A stretch of DNA of 64,000 nucleotides, from the NCBI RefSeq assembly GCF_019056515.1, contig NZ_CP064873.1, forward strand, positions 1,674,001 to 1,738,000, given 5' to 3'. The DNA comes from Microbacterium paraoxydans (GTDB lineage Bacteria > Actinomycetota > Actinomycetes > Actinomycetales > Microbacteriaceae). The position numbers and the translations under genes were made by a program. Numbering within the stretch: the first letter of the stretch is position 1; every line of letters starts with the position of its first letter. Shown in pieces: positions 16,520 through 25,801 of this stretch. The notes beneath the pieces were generated by a model. That model was given only the letters and a program-made list of their open reading frames with translations, did not search any database and had not been told where the DNA came from.

Positions 16520-17452
16520 GTGCGTAAAACGTCCGCCGTTCTGGCCTCCCTCAGCCTCGCCGCCCTCGCTCTGACGGGGTGCAGCGTGACCTCTTCGTCC
16601 GCCGACGCCGCGTGCGATCGCGGCGGACACGCCAACGGCATCGACAGCGCCGTCACGGTCTCCGGTGAGGTCGGCTCCGAGCCCGACGTCGAGATCTTCG
16701 CGCCGGTGCGCCTCACGGAGACGTCCTATGCGGACGTCGTCACGGGGGACGGCCGTGCACTCGTCGACGACGCCCAGCCGCTCGTCACCCAGATCTCCAT
16801 CTACGACGGGGCGACCGGCAAGCAGGTTTTCGCGACCACGTACGACGAGGACACCACGCGCGCCTCGACCATCGGGTCCTGGGCCGCGCAGTCTCCCGGA
16901 CTCGCCGAAGTCCTGGAGTGCGCGACCGGCGGCAGCCGCATCGTGGCGGGTCTGACCCCGGAGGACTTCGGGGAGACGAATCTCGGCGGCTTCGGCATGG
17001 GCCAGGACGACATCGCGGTGTTCGTCATCGACGTCGTCGACGCGTTCCTCCCGAAGGCCGAGGGCACGCTGCAGTTCAACGACGCGCAGGGCATGCCCAC
17101 CGTCGTGCGCGCCGACGACGGCACTCCCGGCATCATCGTCCCCGACAGCGCCGCCCCGGACGAGCAGGTCGTCCAGACACTCATCCGCGGCGACGGCGAG
17201 GAGCTGACCGAGGAGCAGACGCCGCTCGTGCACTTCACCGCGGTGAACTGGGACGACAAGACCGTCGTGCAGAGCACCTGGGGCCAGTCCGCCACCGACG
17301 GCATCCGACAGATCGCCGCGCCGGTCGCGGATGCGCTGGTCGGGAAGCCGGTCGGCTCGCAGGTCCTCGTCGTGCTCCCCAAGACCGAGAGCTCCCCGGC
17401 CATGGCCGTCGTGGTCGACATCCTCGGCGTGTCCCCGGTCGCCGCACCCTGA
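16520..17452 (+). CDS. FKBP-type peptidyl-prolyl isomerase lipoprotein
   Basis: A 310-residue exported lipoprotein. The signal peptide MRKTSAVLASLSLAALALTG ends at a lipobox LTGC with the lipidated Cys at residue 21. Two FKBP-like regions follow (about 40-150 and 200-305); the second has VHFTAVNWDDKTVVQSTWG and GKPVGSQVLVVLP, typical of the family. It likely folds exported proteins at the membrane surface. Lgt and Lnt, which lipidate such proteins, are also encoded in this window. GTG start with a leaderless promoter; TGATG overlap with pafB. Confidence 0.85.
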   Translation: MRKTSAVLASLSLAALALTGCSVTSSSADAACDRGGHANGIDSAVTVSGEVGSEPDVEIFAPVRLTETSYADVVTGDGRALVDDAQPLVTQISIYDGATGKQVFATTYDEDTTRASTIGSWAAQSPGLAEVLECATGGSRIVAGLTPEDFGETNLGGFGMGQDDIAVFVIDVVDAFLPKAEGTLQFNDAQGMPTVVRADDGTPGIIVPDSAAPDEQVVQTLIRGDGEELTEEQTPLVHFTAVNWDDKTVVQSTWGQSATDGIRQIAAPVADALVGKPVGSQVLVVLPKTESSPAMAVVVDILGVSPVAAP

Positions 17453-18444
17453 TGGCCGCCCGGATCCCTGCCGAAGAGCGCCTGACGAATCTCGTCGTGG
17501 CGCTGATGGCCACGGAGATCGGGCTCACCAAGCAGCAGATCCTCGACAACGTCTCCGGCTACCGCCAGCGCGCCGACGCGGGGACGCGGTCGGATGCGCT
17601 CGAGAAGATGTTCGAGCGGGACAAGGACGAGCTCCGCTCGCTGGGTGTCCCCATCGAGACCATCGGCGACGCGGCGGACCCGAACGACCTTCGTGAGGCG
17701 AGGTATCGCATTCCGCAGGCGGAATACGATCTCCCAGGGGACATCGAGTTCTCGCCTGCCGAGTTGGCCGTGCTCCGCCTCGCGGGCAGCGTCTGGAGTG
17801 CGGAGTCGGTCTCGGGAGACGCACAGTCCGGTGTCCGCAAGATCCGGGCCCTCGGCATCGACGGCGACGAACCGATCATCGGCTTCGCGCCGCGGATCAC
17901 CGCCCGCGACCCCGCGTTCGCCCCGCTGCAGGACGCGATCGAACGCAGCAGGGTGGTGTCCTTCGACTACGTGAAGCCGGGCGAGGACGCTCCTCGACGG
18001 CGTCGGATCCGGCCCCTCGCCCTCGTGGACTACGAAGCGCGCTGGCACGTGTACGGCGTCGACGTCGACATCGACGAGGACCGGACGTTCCTGTTGAGCC
18101 GCATCGTCGGCGACGTCGTCGTCAGCACGAGCACCTTCGACCCCGCGTTGCGCGAAGGGGCGGGGGAGCGGGCTCTGCGAGGTCTGGAGCGCGTCGCCGC
18201 GGAGAACTCGGCACTCCTGGAGGTGACGCCCGGCACTGAGGCCGCGTTGCGGCTCGGGCGGCGGGCGACGCCCGCGGCGCAGGGTATCCACGTCCCCTTC
18301 GTCGATCTGCACATCTTCGCGGACGAGCTCGCGTCCTACGGTCCCGAGGTCCGCGTCGTCGAGCCCGCACGACTCCGCGATGCCGTGATCGGCCGCCTGC
18401 GCGCGGTGGTCGAAGCCCACACCGATGCGGAGGTGTCCGCATGA
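17452..18444 (+). CDS. pafB: WYL-domain transcriptional regulator PafB
   Basis: A 330-residue regulator with an N-terminal winged helix (about 8-75) and a WYL domain (about 145-235) containing VSFDYVKPG and the WYL-like WHVYGVDVD. In mycobacteria PafB and PafC act together as the activator of the RecA-independent DNA damage response. ATG 17452 overlaps the FKBP stop, and its own stop overlaps pafC, so both are produced together. The Pup ligase pafA that gives the family its name is absent from this locus. Confidence 0.9.
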   Translation: MAARIPAEERLTNLVVALMATEIGLTKQQILDNVSGYRQRADAGTRSDALEKMFERDKDELRSLGVPIETIGDAADPNDLREARYRIPQAEYDLPGDIEFSPAELAVLRLAGSVWSAESVSGDAQSGVRKIRALGIDGDEPIIGFAPRITARDPAFAPLQDAIERSRVVSFDYVKPGEDAPRRRRIRPLALVDYEARWHVYGVDVDIDEDRTFLLSRIVGDVVVSTSTFDPALREGAGERALRGLERVAAENSALLEVTPGTEAALRLGRRATPAAQGIHVPFVDLHIFADELASYGPEVRVVEPARLRDAVIGRLRAVVEAHTDAEVSA

Positions 18445-19424
18445 GCGCGGCTCCCAAGCCTCTCCTCGCCGCGGAGCGCGTGCGTCTCTACCTGACGCTC
18501 GTCCCGTACCTGCTCGAGCACGGACAGGTCTCGCTCGCCGAGGCCGCCGAGGAGTTCGGCGTGACTCCGCGGGAGATGCGGGCCATGGTCGAGAAGCTGA
18601 CGGTCATCGGCCTGCCGGGCGAAGCGGGCTACTGGCAGCAGCCGCAGGAGATGTTCGACATCAACTGGGATCTCCTCGACCTCGAGGACGTCATCGAGAT
18701 CACGAACGACGTGGCCCTCCGCCGCGTGCCGCGCTTCACCGCACGAGAGGCGGCAGCCCTGCTCGCCGGTCTGCAGATGGTCGCAGCCGTCCCGGCCGTA
18801 TCCGACTCCGGCCTCGTCGCCGGCCTCATCTCGAAGCTCTCGCGCGGTGCCGCCGATGCGCCGGCCGACGTCGTCGTCGCCCCGACCGCGGTGGACGAGG
18901 TGCGTGAGGTCGTCGCGCGCGGTCTGCAGAACGGGGTGGCCGTGTCGTTCACGTACCAGGCTCCCGATGCCGAGCCCACCACCCGCACCGTGGACCCCGT
19001 GCAGATCCTCATCACGAACGGACAGTGGTACCTGCAGGGCTGGTGCCATATGCGCGAGGCGATGCGCACGTTCCACCTCGATCGCGTCAGCGCGCCCACC
19101 CTCACCGACATCCCCAGCACTCACGGCGGCGACCGGGTACCGGAGGCGTTCGCCGGGCTGGAGGAGGAGCGCGAGGTCACCGTCCGCGTCCCGGAGCGCC
19201 TCGCTCCGCTGCTCAGCGGTTTCGTGCCCACGGAGACGCTCCGCGCCGGCGACGGGATGGTGACGACGCAGCTCCACCTCGCGGACCCCCGCGGCATCAA
19301 ACGGCTCGCGGCCCGTTTCGGCGGTGCGATGGAGGTCACGGATCCGGGGATCGCGCGGACCGCCACCCGGGAGTGGGCCGCCGCAGGACTCGCGCTCTAC
19401 CACCGACCTGACGCCGAGGTTTGA
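18441..19424 (+). CDS. pafC: WYL-domain transcriptional regulator PafC
   Basis: A 327-residue paralogue of PafB with the same layout: N-terminal helix-turn-helix (LLEHGQVSLAEAAEEFGVTP near residues 23-42), WYL domain around 160-230 (VSFTYQAPD, QWYLQGWCH) and a C-terminal WCX-type extension. Forms the PafBC DNA-damage activator with its neighbour. ATG 18441 overlaps the pafB stop. tatA follows after 45 bases with its own promoter-like hexamer. Confidence 0.9.
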   Translation: MSAAPKPLLAAERVRLYLTLVPYLLEHGQVSLAEAAEEFGVTPREMRAMVEKLTVIGLPGEAGYWQQPQEMFDINWDLLDLEDVIEITNDVALRRVPRFTAREAAALLAGLQMVAAVPAVSDSGLVAGLISKLSRGAADAPADVVVAPTAVDEVREVVARGLQNGVAVSFTYQAPDAEPTTRTVDPVQILITNGQWYLQGWCHMREAMRTFHLDRVSAPTLTDIPSTHGGDRVPEAFAGLEEEREVTVRVPERLAPLLSGFVPTETLRAGDGMVTTQLHLADPRGIKRLAARFGGAMEVTDPGIARTATREWAAAGLALYHRPDAEV

Positions 19425-19428
19425 TCTG

Positions 19429-19434
19429 TAGACT
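19429..19434 (+). promoter_or_regulatory. -10 TAGACT for tatA-tatC-helY
   Basis: TAGACT five bases after the pafC stop, giving a leader of about 29 nt. A small hairpin GGGGC-GGAAA-GCCCC (19435-19449) would lie near its 5' end. Confidence 0.4.
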
Positions 19435-19469
19435 GGGGCGGAAAGCCCCCCTACGACGGGATTGTCGAT

Positions 19470-19706
19470 ATGTTCGCTGGAATGCAAGGCTGGCACCTGC
19501 TCATCGTGCTGGCCGTTATCCTCCTCCTCTTCGGCGCTGCCAAGCTGCCGGCTCTCGCGAAGAGCATGGGCCAGTCGGCCCGCGTCTTCAAGGGTGAGAT
19601 GAAGGCCATGAAGGAAGAAGACGCGGTTCGTGCCGAGTCGGCTCCCGCGGAGCCGACGACGGTGAAGGACTCGGGCACCGACCCTGAGACTCCGCCTCGC
19701 GCCTGA
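19470..19706 (+). CDS. tatA: Twin-arginine translocase subunit TatA
   Basis: A 78-residue pore-forming subunit of the Tat pathway. It has one N-terminal membrane helix (LIVLAVILLLFGAAKLP), the FGAAKLP hinge typical of TatA, an amphipathic helix (ALAKSMGQSARVFKGEM) and an acidic, disordered tail. tatC follows after six bases; no tatB is adjacent. A probable Tat substrate is encoded at 33088-33873. Confidence 0.95.
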   Translation: MFAGMQGWHLLIVLAVILLLFGAAKLPALAKSMGQSARVFKGEMKAMKEEDAVRAESAPAEPTTVKDSGTDPETPPRA

Positions 19707-19712
19707 CCGGCC

Positions 19713-20522
19713 GTGGCAGCCATCGAACCGACCGTGATGCCGACGGCGGATCGGGATCGGCGGATGTCGCTGGGCGCACATCTCGTCGAACTGCGCAAGC
19801 GCCTCATGTATGCGGCGATCGCTCTGGTCGTCGGCATGGTCGTGGCGTTCATCATCGCGGACCCGGTCATCCACTTCATCACCGGTCCCATCCGCATCAT
19901 CTCGGAACAGCGAGGTGATGACTTCAGCGCCCTGAACTTCGCGACAGTGACGTCCGCGTTCGACATGCGTATGCGCATCGCCTTCACGATCGGCCTGTTC
20001 CTCTCTGCACCCGTCTGGCTGTGGCAGATCTGGGCCTTCATCATGCCCGGCCTCACCCGCAAGGAGATCCGCTACACCGTCGGCTTCGTCGTCGCCGCGG
20101 TGCCGCTGTTCTTCGCGGGGTGCTATCTCGGGGTGCAGATCATGCCGCACGTCATCGAACTCATGTGGAGCTTCACGCCGGAGGGCGGCACCAACTTCTA
20201 CTCCGCGCAGGAGTACTACGACTTCGTGTTCAAGCTGATGATCGTCATCGGCATCTCGTTCGTCCTCCCCGTCTTCCTCGTCGCGCTCAACCTCGCCGGC
20301 GTGATGTCGGGCCGCGCCATCCTCAAAGGGTGGCGGGTGGCGATCCTCATCGCGACGATCTTCGCCGCGCTGGCGACCCCGGCAGCGGATGTGGTGAGCA
20401 TGCTCATGCTGGCCGGCATCCTCATCGTCCTCTTCTTCGCAGCGGCAGGACTCTCCCTCCTCTTCGACCGACGCAAGCGCAAGCGGGACACCGCCGCCGG
20501 ACTCGTCCCGGACGCCACATGA
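19713..20522 (+). CDS. tatC: Twin-arginine translocase subunit TatC
   Basis: A 269-residue receptor for twin-arginine signal peptides, with six membrane segments. The cytoplasmic N-terminus MSLGAHLVELRKRL, the periplasmic loop around SAFDMRMRIAF, and PLFFAGCYLG are conserved TatC features. GTG 19713. The stop overlaps helY ATG (ATGA). Confidence 0.95.
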   Translation: MAAIEPTVMPTADRDRRMSLGAHLVELRKRLMYAAIALVVGMVVAFIIADPVIHFITGPIRIISEQRGDDFSALNFATVTSAFDMRMRIAFTIGLFLSAPVWLWQIWAFIMPGLTRKEIRYTVGFVVAAVPLFFAGCYLGVQIMPHVIELMWSFTPEGGTNFYSAQEYYDFVFKLMIVIGISFVLPVFLVALNLAGVMSGRAILKGWRVAILIATIFAALATPAADVVSMLMLAGILIVLFFAAAGLSLLFDRRKRKRDTAAGLVPDAT

Positions 20523-22993
20523 GTTCGCCGTCCGAGCGGTACGCGCAGGCTCAGGAGAGCGCCGCGCACCCGGAGACGGCGGCGTTCGCCGCGCGCCAGC
20601 GCTTCCAGCTCGATCCGTTCCAGCTCGCCGGCTGCCACGCCCTGGAGAACGGACGCAGCGTTCTCGTGGCCGCCCCCACGGGTGCCGGGAAGACCATCGT
20701 GGGGGAGTTCGCCATCCACCTGGCGATGCAGACCGCGACGGACAAGGCGTTCTACACCACGCCGATGAAGGCGCTGTCCAACCAGAAGTTCCGCGAACTC
20801 GTCGATGTGTACGGTGCGGACGACGTCGGTCTGCTGACGGGCGACACCAACATCAACGGCAACGCACGCATCGTGGTCATGACCACCGAGGTCCTGCGGA
20901 ACATGATCTATGCCGACTCCGCGGCTCTGCGCGACCTGCGCTACGTCGTGATGGACGAGGTGCACTATCTGGCCGACCGCTTCCGGGGTGCCGTGTGGGA
21001 AGAGGTCATCATCCACCTCCCGCCCCGCGTGCGCCTGGTCTCGCTGAGCGCGACGGTGTCGAACGCCGAGGAGTTCGGCGACTGGCTCGACACGGTTCGC
21101 GGTGACACCGAGGTCATCGTCTCCGAGATCCGTCCGGTGCCGTTGGAGCAGCACGTGCTCGTGCGCGACGACCTGCTACCGCTCTTCGACGACCGTGCCG
21201 GCATCGCCACGGCTCAGGTGAACCAGGAGCTCATGCGCATCCGGTCGTTCACCGGCTCCACCTACGAGAGCAACCGTCAGGCGCAGTCGTATCGCAGCAA
21301 CCGGCACGCCGGGCGGCAGGCCCCCCGACCGCCGCGGGGCGGGCGTCGCCCCGTGCGCGCGGCGAACGCGCGCCGGATCGAGCGCATGGACCGCCCGGAC
21401 GTGGTCGAGCTACTGGAACGCTCGAACCTGCTCCCCGCCATCTTCTTCATCTTCAGCCGCGTGGGCTGCGACGCCGCGGTGCAGCAGGTACGGCGCTCCG
21501 GGCTCCGCCTGACCTCGGCGGAGGAGCGCGCCGAGATCCGGGCCATCGTCGAGGAGCGCACGCGCACTCTGCAGGACGAGGATCTCGGGGTGCTGGGCTA
21601 CTGGGAATGGCTGGACAACCTCGAACGGGGCGTGGCCGCCCACCACGCCGGCCTCCTGCCGGCCTTCAAAGAGGTCGTCGAGGAGCTGTTCCAGCGCAAG
21701 CTGCTCAAGGTCGTCTTCGCGACCGAGACGCTGGCCCTCGGCATCAACATGCCGGCGCGGACGGTGGTGCTCGAGAAGATGGAGAAGTTCAACGGAGAGG
21801 CTCGCGTCGCGATCACCTCCGGTGAGTACACACAGCTCACGGGCCGCGCCGGGCGCCGCGGCATCGACGTCGAGGGGCACGCGGTCGTGCAGTGGAGCGA
21901 GGGCATGGACCCGCAGGCCGTCGCCGCCCTCGCGTCGCGGCGGACCTATCCGCTCAACTCCAGCTTCCGGCCGACGTACAACATGGCCGTCAACCTCATC
22001 GACCTGTTCGGCCAGGCGAGAGCCCGGGAGATCCTGGAGTCGTCGTTCGCCCAGTTCCAGGCGGACCGCGCCGTGGTCGGGCTGGCCAGACAGGTGCGGG
22101 AGGCCGAGGAGTCGCTGGCCGGCTATCAGTCGGCGATGGCGTGCGAGCACGGCGACTTCCCGGAGTACGCCGCCATCCGCCGCGAGCTGAGCGACCTCGA
22201 GAAGAAGAACCGGCAGGACACCCAGGCCCCGCGCGCTGCTCGGGACAAGCGGATGAAGCGGATCCAGACGCTCCGCACGCGGATGCAGCGCCACCCCTGC
22301 CACCGCTGTCCTGACCGCGAGAAGCACGCCCGGTGGGCCGAGCGCTACTGGAAGCTCAAGCGCCAGACCGATCGCACGCGCCGTCAGATCGAGACCAGGA
22401 CCGGCACGGTGGCCCGCGTCTTCGACCGTGTCGTCGAGGTGCTGGAGACACTGGACTACGTCCGTCGCGACGAGGACGGGATGCACCTGACCGACGCCGG
22501 GCGCACGATGCGGCGGATCTACGGTGAGCGCGACCTGCTCGTGGCCGAATCGCTGCGTCAAGGCCTCTGGAAGGGGCTGGACGCGCCGTCGCTGGCCGCG
22601 ATGGCATGCTGCCTCGTGTACGAACCGCGCCGCGACGAAGCGAATGCGGGGGAGCGGGGCCTCCCGAGGGGCGCCTTCCGAGCGGCATACGAGAAGACGA
22701 CCGCTCTCTGGGCCGAGCTCGACGACCTGGAGCAGGACCATCAGCTCCCGGGAAGCGAGCCGCTGGCCGCCGGGCTCGCGGGTGCGATGCACGCCTGGGC
22801 GCGCGGCGGGATGCTCGACCGCGTCCTCATCGATGCCGACATGGCGGCCGGCGACTTCGTGCGGTGGGCGAAGCAGACCATCGACCTCCTGGATCAGCTG
22901 TCCATCGTCGCGGAAGACGCCGCGCTCGCACGCACCGCCCGGGCTGCCCTCGACGGTGTGCGCCGTGGCATCGTCGCCTACTCCTCGATGTGA
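20519..22993 (+). CDS. helY: Ski2-like DEAD/DEAH RNA helicase HelY
   Basis: An 824-residue superfamily 2 helicase. Walker A is AAPTGAGKTIVGEF near residue 60, Walker B MDEVHYLAD, motif III SLSATVSN, and the second RecA domain ends in QLTGRAGRRGID (motif VI). A basic stretch around 255-290 (SNRQAQSYRSNRHAGRQAP) and a C-terminal DSHCT-type domain, with CHRCPDREKHARW before it, match the Ski2/Mtr4-like group. Likely unwinds structured RNA. ATG 20519 overlaps the tatC stop. Confidence 0.9.
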   Translation: MSSPSERYAQAQESAAHPETAAFAARQRFQLDPFQLAGCHALENGRSVLVAAPTGAGKTIVGEFAIHLAMQTATDKAFYTTPMKALSNQKFRELVDVYGADDVGLLTGDTNINGNARIVVMTTEVLRNMIYADSAALRDLRYVVMDEVHYLADRFRGAVWEEVIIHLPPRVRLVSLSATVSNAEEFGDWLDTVRGDTEVIVSEIRPVPLEQHVLVRDDLLPLFDDRAGIATAQVNQELMRIRSFTGSTYESNRQAQSYRSNRHAGRQAPRPPRGGRRPVRAANARRIERMDRPDVVELLERSNLLPAIFFIFSRVGCDAAVQQVRRSGLRLTSAEERAEIRAIVEERTRTLQDEDLGVLGYWEWLDNLERGVAAHHAGLLPAFKEVVEELFQRKLLKVVFATETLALGINMPARTVVLEKMEKFNGEARVAITSGEYTQLTGRAGRRGIDVEGHAVVQWSEGMDPQAVAALASRRTYPLNSSFRPTYNMAVNLIDLFGQARAREILESSFAQFQADRAVVGLARQVREAEESLAGYQSAMACEHGDFPEYAAIRRELSDLEKKNRQDTQAPRAARDKRMKRIQTLRTRMQRHPCHRCPDREKHARWAERYWKLKRQTDRTRRQIETRTGTVARVFDRVVEVLETLDYVRRDEDGMHLTDAGRTMRRIYGERDLLVAESLRQGLWKGLDAPSLAAMACCLVYEPRRDEANAGERGLPRGAFRAAYEKTTALWAELDDLEQDHQLPGSEPLAAGLAGAMHAWARGGMLDRVLIDADMAAGDFVRWAKQTIDLLDQLSIVAEDAALARTARAALDGVRRGIVAYSSM

Positions 22994-23004
22994 GATCCGC
23001 CCGC

Positions 23005-24528
23005 ATGACCGAAGCCTCCGTACGTCGACGCGCCCTCCTGCCCCTCTGGGCCGCCGTTCCCCTGGCCGGCCTGGCTGCGCTGCTCATGGACCTCGCGTTC
23101 CCCGAGGCGGCGATCTGGATCCTGGCCTTCCCTGCCACCGCCCTGCTTCTGCTCGCGCTGATCGGCCGTCGGGCCGGGGGAGCGCTGCTCGTGGGTCTCG
23201 TGTACGGCGTCGTGTTCTTCGCGCTGCTCGTGTCGTGGACGTCTCGATACCTCGGGCCGCTGCCCTGGGCGGCTCTGAGCGTCGTCGAGGGTGTCCTCAC
23301 GGCCGTCGGACTCATCCCCGTGACCCTCGCGTACCGGTGGCTGCCCCGAGCCTGGCCGGGCGTGGCGGGACGTCTGCTGACCCTCCCGGCCGTCGTCGCG
23401 GCGCTGTGGGTGGGGCGGGAGCTGTTCCTCGGCTGGTGGCCGTACGGCGGCTTCCCCTGGGCTCGTCTCGGGATGAGCCAGGCCGAGAGCCCCCTCGCCG
23501 CGCTCTCCTCCTGGATCGGCGTGAGCGGGCTGAGCTTCCTCATGGTCTTCCTCGTCGCGATGGTGATCGAGATCATCCGGATGGGGCTCTGGCGGCGACC
23601 GATCACCCTGCTCGCGCCGGCCGCCCTCGTCCTGGTCCTCTTCTTCACGCCGCTGTTCCCGACCACGCCGTCCGGCTCGATGCGCATCGCTGCGGTGCAG
23701 GGGAACGGGCCGACCGGCTACTTCGACGAGCGCGAGCCCTTCGCCGTGATCCAGGCGCAGACGGAGGCGACCGATCCGCTGTACGGCGAGGACGTCGACC
23801 TGCTCGTGTGGCCGGAGGGCGGGCTCGATACGGATCCCTTCGCGAACTCCGCCATCGCGCGACGGATGACCCTGGTGTCGAACCGCATCGATGCGCCGCT
23901 GCTCGCCAACGCCGCCACCGGCCGCGGGAACCTCTACTACAACACCTCGATGCTCTGGCTGCCGGACGGCACAGCGCCGCAGAAGCACGACAAGCGTCAT
24001 CCCGTGCCGTTCGGCGAGTACGTGCCGGATCGGCCCTTCTTCAACGCCCTGGTCCCGGATCTCATCGGGCTGATCCAGCGCGAATACACCCCGGGCACCA
24101 ACCCGCCGATCGTCGAGGTGGGCGATGTCCGCGTCGGTCTGGCGATCTGCTTCGACGTGATCTACGACGACGTGATCACGGAGGGGTTGAACGGCGGCGC
24201 CGAGGTCCTGGTCTTCCAGACGAACAACGCCGATTTCCGCGGCACGGACGAGAATCTCCAGCAGCTCGCGTTCGCACGGATGCGCGCGATCGAGACGGGC
24301 CGGAGCGTCGTCAACATCTCCACGGTCGGCACGAGCCAGGTCATCCTCCCGGACGGGCGGACCGTCACGAGCCTGGACGCGGATGAGGCCGGAGCGATGC
24401 TCGAGGATGTCGAGCTCCGCTCCGGCCTCACGGCGGGAATCGTCCTGGGCCCCTGGCTGCAGCAGGTGCTGCTCTGGGGCGGTCTGGGCGCGCTCGGTCT
24501 CGGGTGGTGGCGCGCCCGTCGGCGCTAG
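23005..24528 (+). CDS. lnt: Apolipoprotein N-acyltransferase Lnt
   Basis: A 507-residue inner-membrane enzyme that adds the third acyl chain to lipoproteins. About six N-terminal helices are followed by a nitrilase-type domain (about 220-480). All three catalytic residues are seen: Glu in VWPEGG, Lys in KHDKRHPVPFGEYVP and Cys in LAICFDVIY. One more helix lies at the C-terminus. No Ppm1-like mannosyltransferase is fused or adjacent, unlike in mycobacteria. GTG 22990, overlapping the helY stop, is an alternative start. Its TAG overlaps the rbpA stop on the other strand. Confidence 0.9.
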   Translation: MTEASVRRRALLPLWAAVPLAGLAALLMDLAFPEAAIWILAFPATALLLLALIGRRAGGALLVGLVYGVVFFALLVSWTSRYLGPLPWAALSVVEGVLTAVGLIPVTLAYRWLPRAWPGVAGRLLTLPAVVAALWVGRELFLGWWPYGGFPWARLGMSQAESPLAALSSWIGVSGLSFLMVFLVAMVIEIIRMGLWRRPITLLAPAALVLVLFFTPLFPTTPSGSMRIAAVQGNGPTGYFDEREPFAVIQAQTEATDPLYGEDVDLLVWPEGGLDTDPFANSAIARRMTLVSNRIDAPLLANAATGRGNLYYNTSMLWLPDGTAPQKHDKRHPVPFGEYVPDRPFFNALVPDLIGLIQREYTPGTNPPIVEVGDVRVGLAICFDVIYDDVITEGLNGGAEVLVFQTNNADFRGTDENLQQLAFARMRAIETGRSVVNISTVGTSQVILPDGRTVTSLDADEAGAMLEDVELRSGLTAGIVLGPWLQQVLLWGGLGALGLGWWRARRR

Positions 24529-24535
24529 GCGCCGA
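24519..24535. terminator. Hairpin with overlapping lnt/rbpA stops in its loop
   Basis: TCGGCGC and GCGCCGA pair perfectly around TAG. TAG is the lnt stop, and CTA (24525-24527) is the rbpA stop on the minus strand. Confidence 0.4.
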
Positions 24536-24908
24536 TCTTCTCGCGGGTGGGGTCCTCGCCGGCACCGCGCCGGGCTCGGATGTACGCGAGGCGCTCTTCG
24601 AGAAGCTCCTCCAGCTCCGCACGGGTACGGCGCTCCATGAGCATGTCCCAGTGGGTGCGGGCGGCCTTCTCGTCGGTGACCTCGAGGGTGACGGCCTCGC
24701 CGTCGACCTTCAGGCGGGCTTCCGCTCCGCAGGAACGGCACTCCCAGGTCTGAGGCGGTTCGGCATCGGCGGCGAACATGAGCGTGGTGTCGTGTCCGCA
24801 GGTGTCACAGGTGTAGGTGGTTTCACGGCGCTCCATGAAAACGACGCCCTCTTCGCTCTGTAGGCTCTGGGCGCCGAGTCGGATGCCGCGCAGGCTGCGA
24901 TCTGCCAT
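24525..24908 (-). CDS. rbpA: RNA polymerase-binding protein RbpA
   Basis: A 127-residue actinobacterial transcription factor that binds the primary sigma factor and RNA polymerase and stabilises open complexes. The N-terminus MADRSLRGIRLGAQSLQSE, two zinc-type CxxC pairs (CDTCGH and CRSCGA), and the C-terminal THWDMLMERRTRAELEELL sigma-interaction region are diagnostic. A GAGAGGA ribosome site precedes ATG 24908. The lnt-rbpA pairing is the same as Rv2051c-Rv2050 in M. tuberculosis. Confidence 0.95.
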   Translation of the reverse strand: MADRSLRGIRLGAQSLQSEEGVVFMERRETTYTCDTCGHDTTLMFAADAEPPQTWECRSCGAEARLKVDGEAVTLEVTDEKAARTHWDMLMERRTRAELEELLEERLAYIRARRGAGEDPTREKIGA

Positions 24909-25024
24909 TGTGTGGTCCTCTCGTCGCTGTCAGGTATAACGTTCGAGCCTGTGCGCTTCATCCACGTCGGGGCGTTCTGCGCGGTATTCACAGGGGAATC
25001 CCAGCGCCGGAGGATATGGGGCGC

Positions 25025-25801
25025 TCAGGGCTTCCGGAACGTGGCGACGGCGAGGTCGGCGCGGTCGGTCACGACGCCGTCCACACCCGCGTCGATGAGG
25101 CGCCGCATCTCGTCCGCGTCGTTCACGGTCCAGACGTGGACCTCGGTGTCGGCCCGGTGGGCGGCGCGGAGGAGTGCGGGCGTCAGCACCCTGATCGCGC
25201 CGTGACGCTCGGGGATCTGCAGGGCGTCGATCTCCCGGAGCAGTCTGCCGGGGGAGAGGCGCACCGCGGAGAGCGAACGCAGGGCCGCGATCGTCCGACT
25301 CCCGCCGGAGGTGGCGGGACGGAGCGCCGTGCCGGTCTGCCGTACGGCCTCCAGAGTCGCCCGCCGGTTGGCATCCGAGAAGCTGGTCACGAGGACACGA
25401 TGCGTGTGCGCGGCGAGGATGGGGCCCAGCGGCGCCGCGGCGGCCGGTGTCTTCACGTCGATGTTGAACCGGGTCTCCGGGAATGCGGAGAGCGCCTCGG
25501 CCACCGTGAGCAGACCGCCGTGCTCGGCGAACAGCGCGCTCAGCTCCCGCGTCCTGACCTCGTGGACGGCGCGCGGATCGTCCACGAGACGGCGCAGATC
25601 GTGATCGTGGAAGAGCACGACGTCACCGTCGGCGGTGACCTGGCAGTCCGTCTCGATGTACTCGGCCCCGGCGGCATGCGCCGCGGCGAAGGCGGCCGCG
25701 GTGTTCTCCCAGACGCCGGATTCCCGCCCCTCGGCGGTCACCAGGCCCCGATGGGCCAGGATGCGGGGCTGCTCGGCCTTGACGAAGTACGGGTGCGTCA
25801 C
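25025..25801 (-). CDS. Glycerophosphodiester phosphodiesterase
   Basis: A 258-residue GDPD-family TIM barrel that hydrolyses glycerophosphodiesters to glycerol-3-phosphate and an alcohol. LAHRG, YIETDCQ and VLFHDHDL carry the catalytic His pair and metal ligands; VHVWTVND near the C-terminus is also conserved. There is no signal peptide, so it is cytosolic. GTG 25801 overlaps the stop of the SPFH gene (GTGA). The region 24909-25024 contains only the upstream DNA of rbpA. Confidence 0.9.
   Translation of the reverse strand: MTHPYFVKAEQPRILAHRGLVTAEGRESGVWENTAAAFAAAHAAGAEYIETDCQVTADGDVVLFHDHDLRRLVDDPRAVHEVRTRELSALFAEHGGLLTVAEALSAFPETRFNIDVKTPAAAAPLGPILAAHTHRVLVTSFSDANRRATLEAVRQTGTALRPATSGGSRTIAALRSLSAVRLSPGRLLREIDALQIPERHGAIRVLTPALLRAAHRADTEVHVWTVNDADEMRRLIDAGVDGVVTDRADLAVATFRKP

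Noticed and set aside
24938..24963. Possible sigma-R/SigH-type promoter for rbpA (GGATG-17-CGTT)
   Set aside because: The -35 GGATG departs from GGAAT, and one weak match is not enough evidence.
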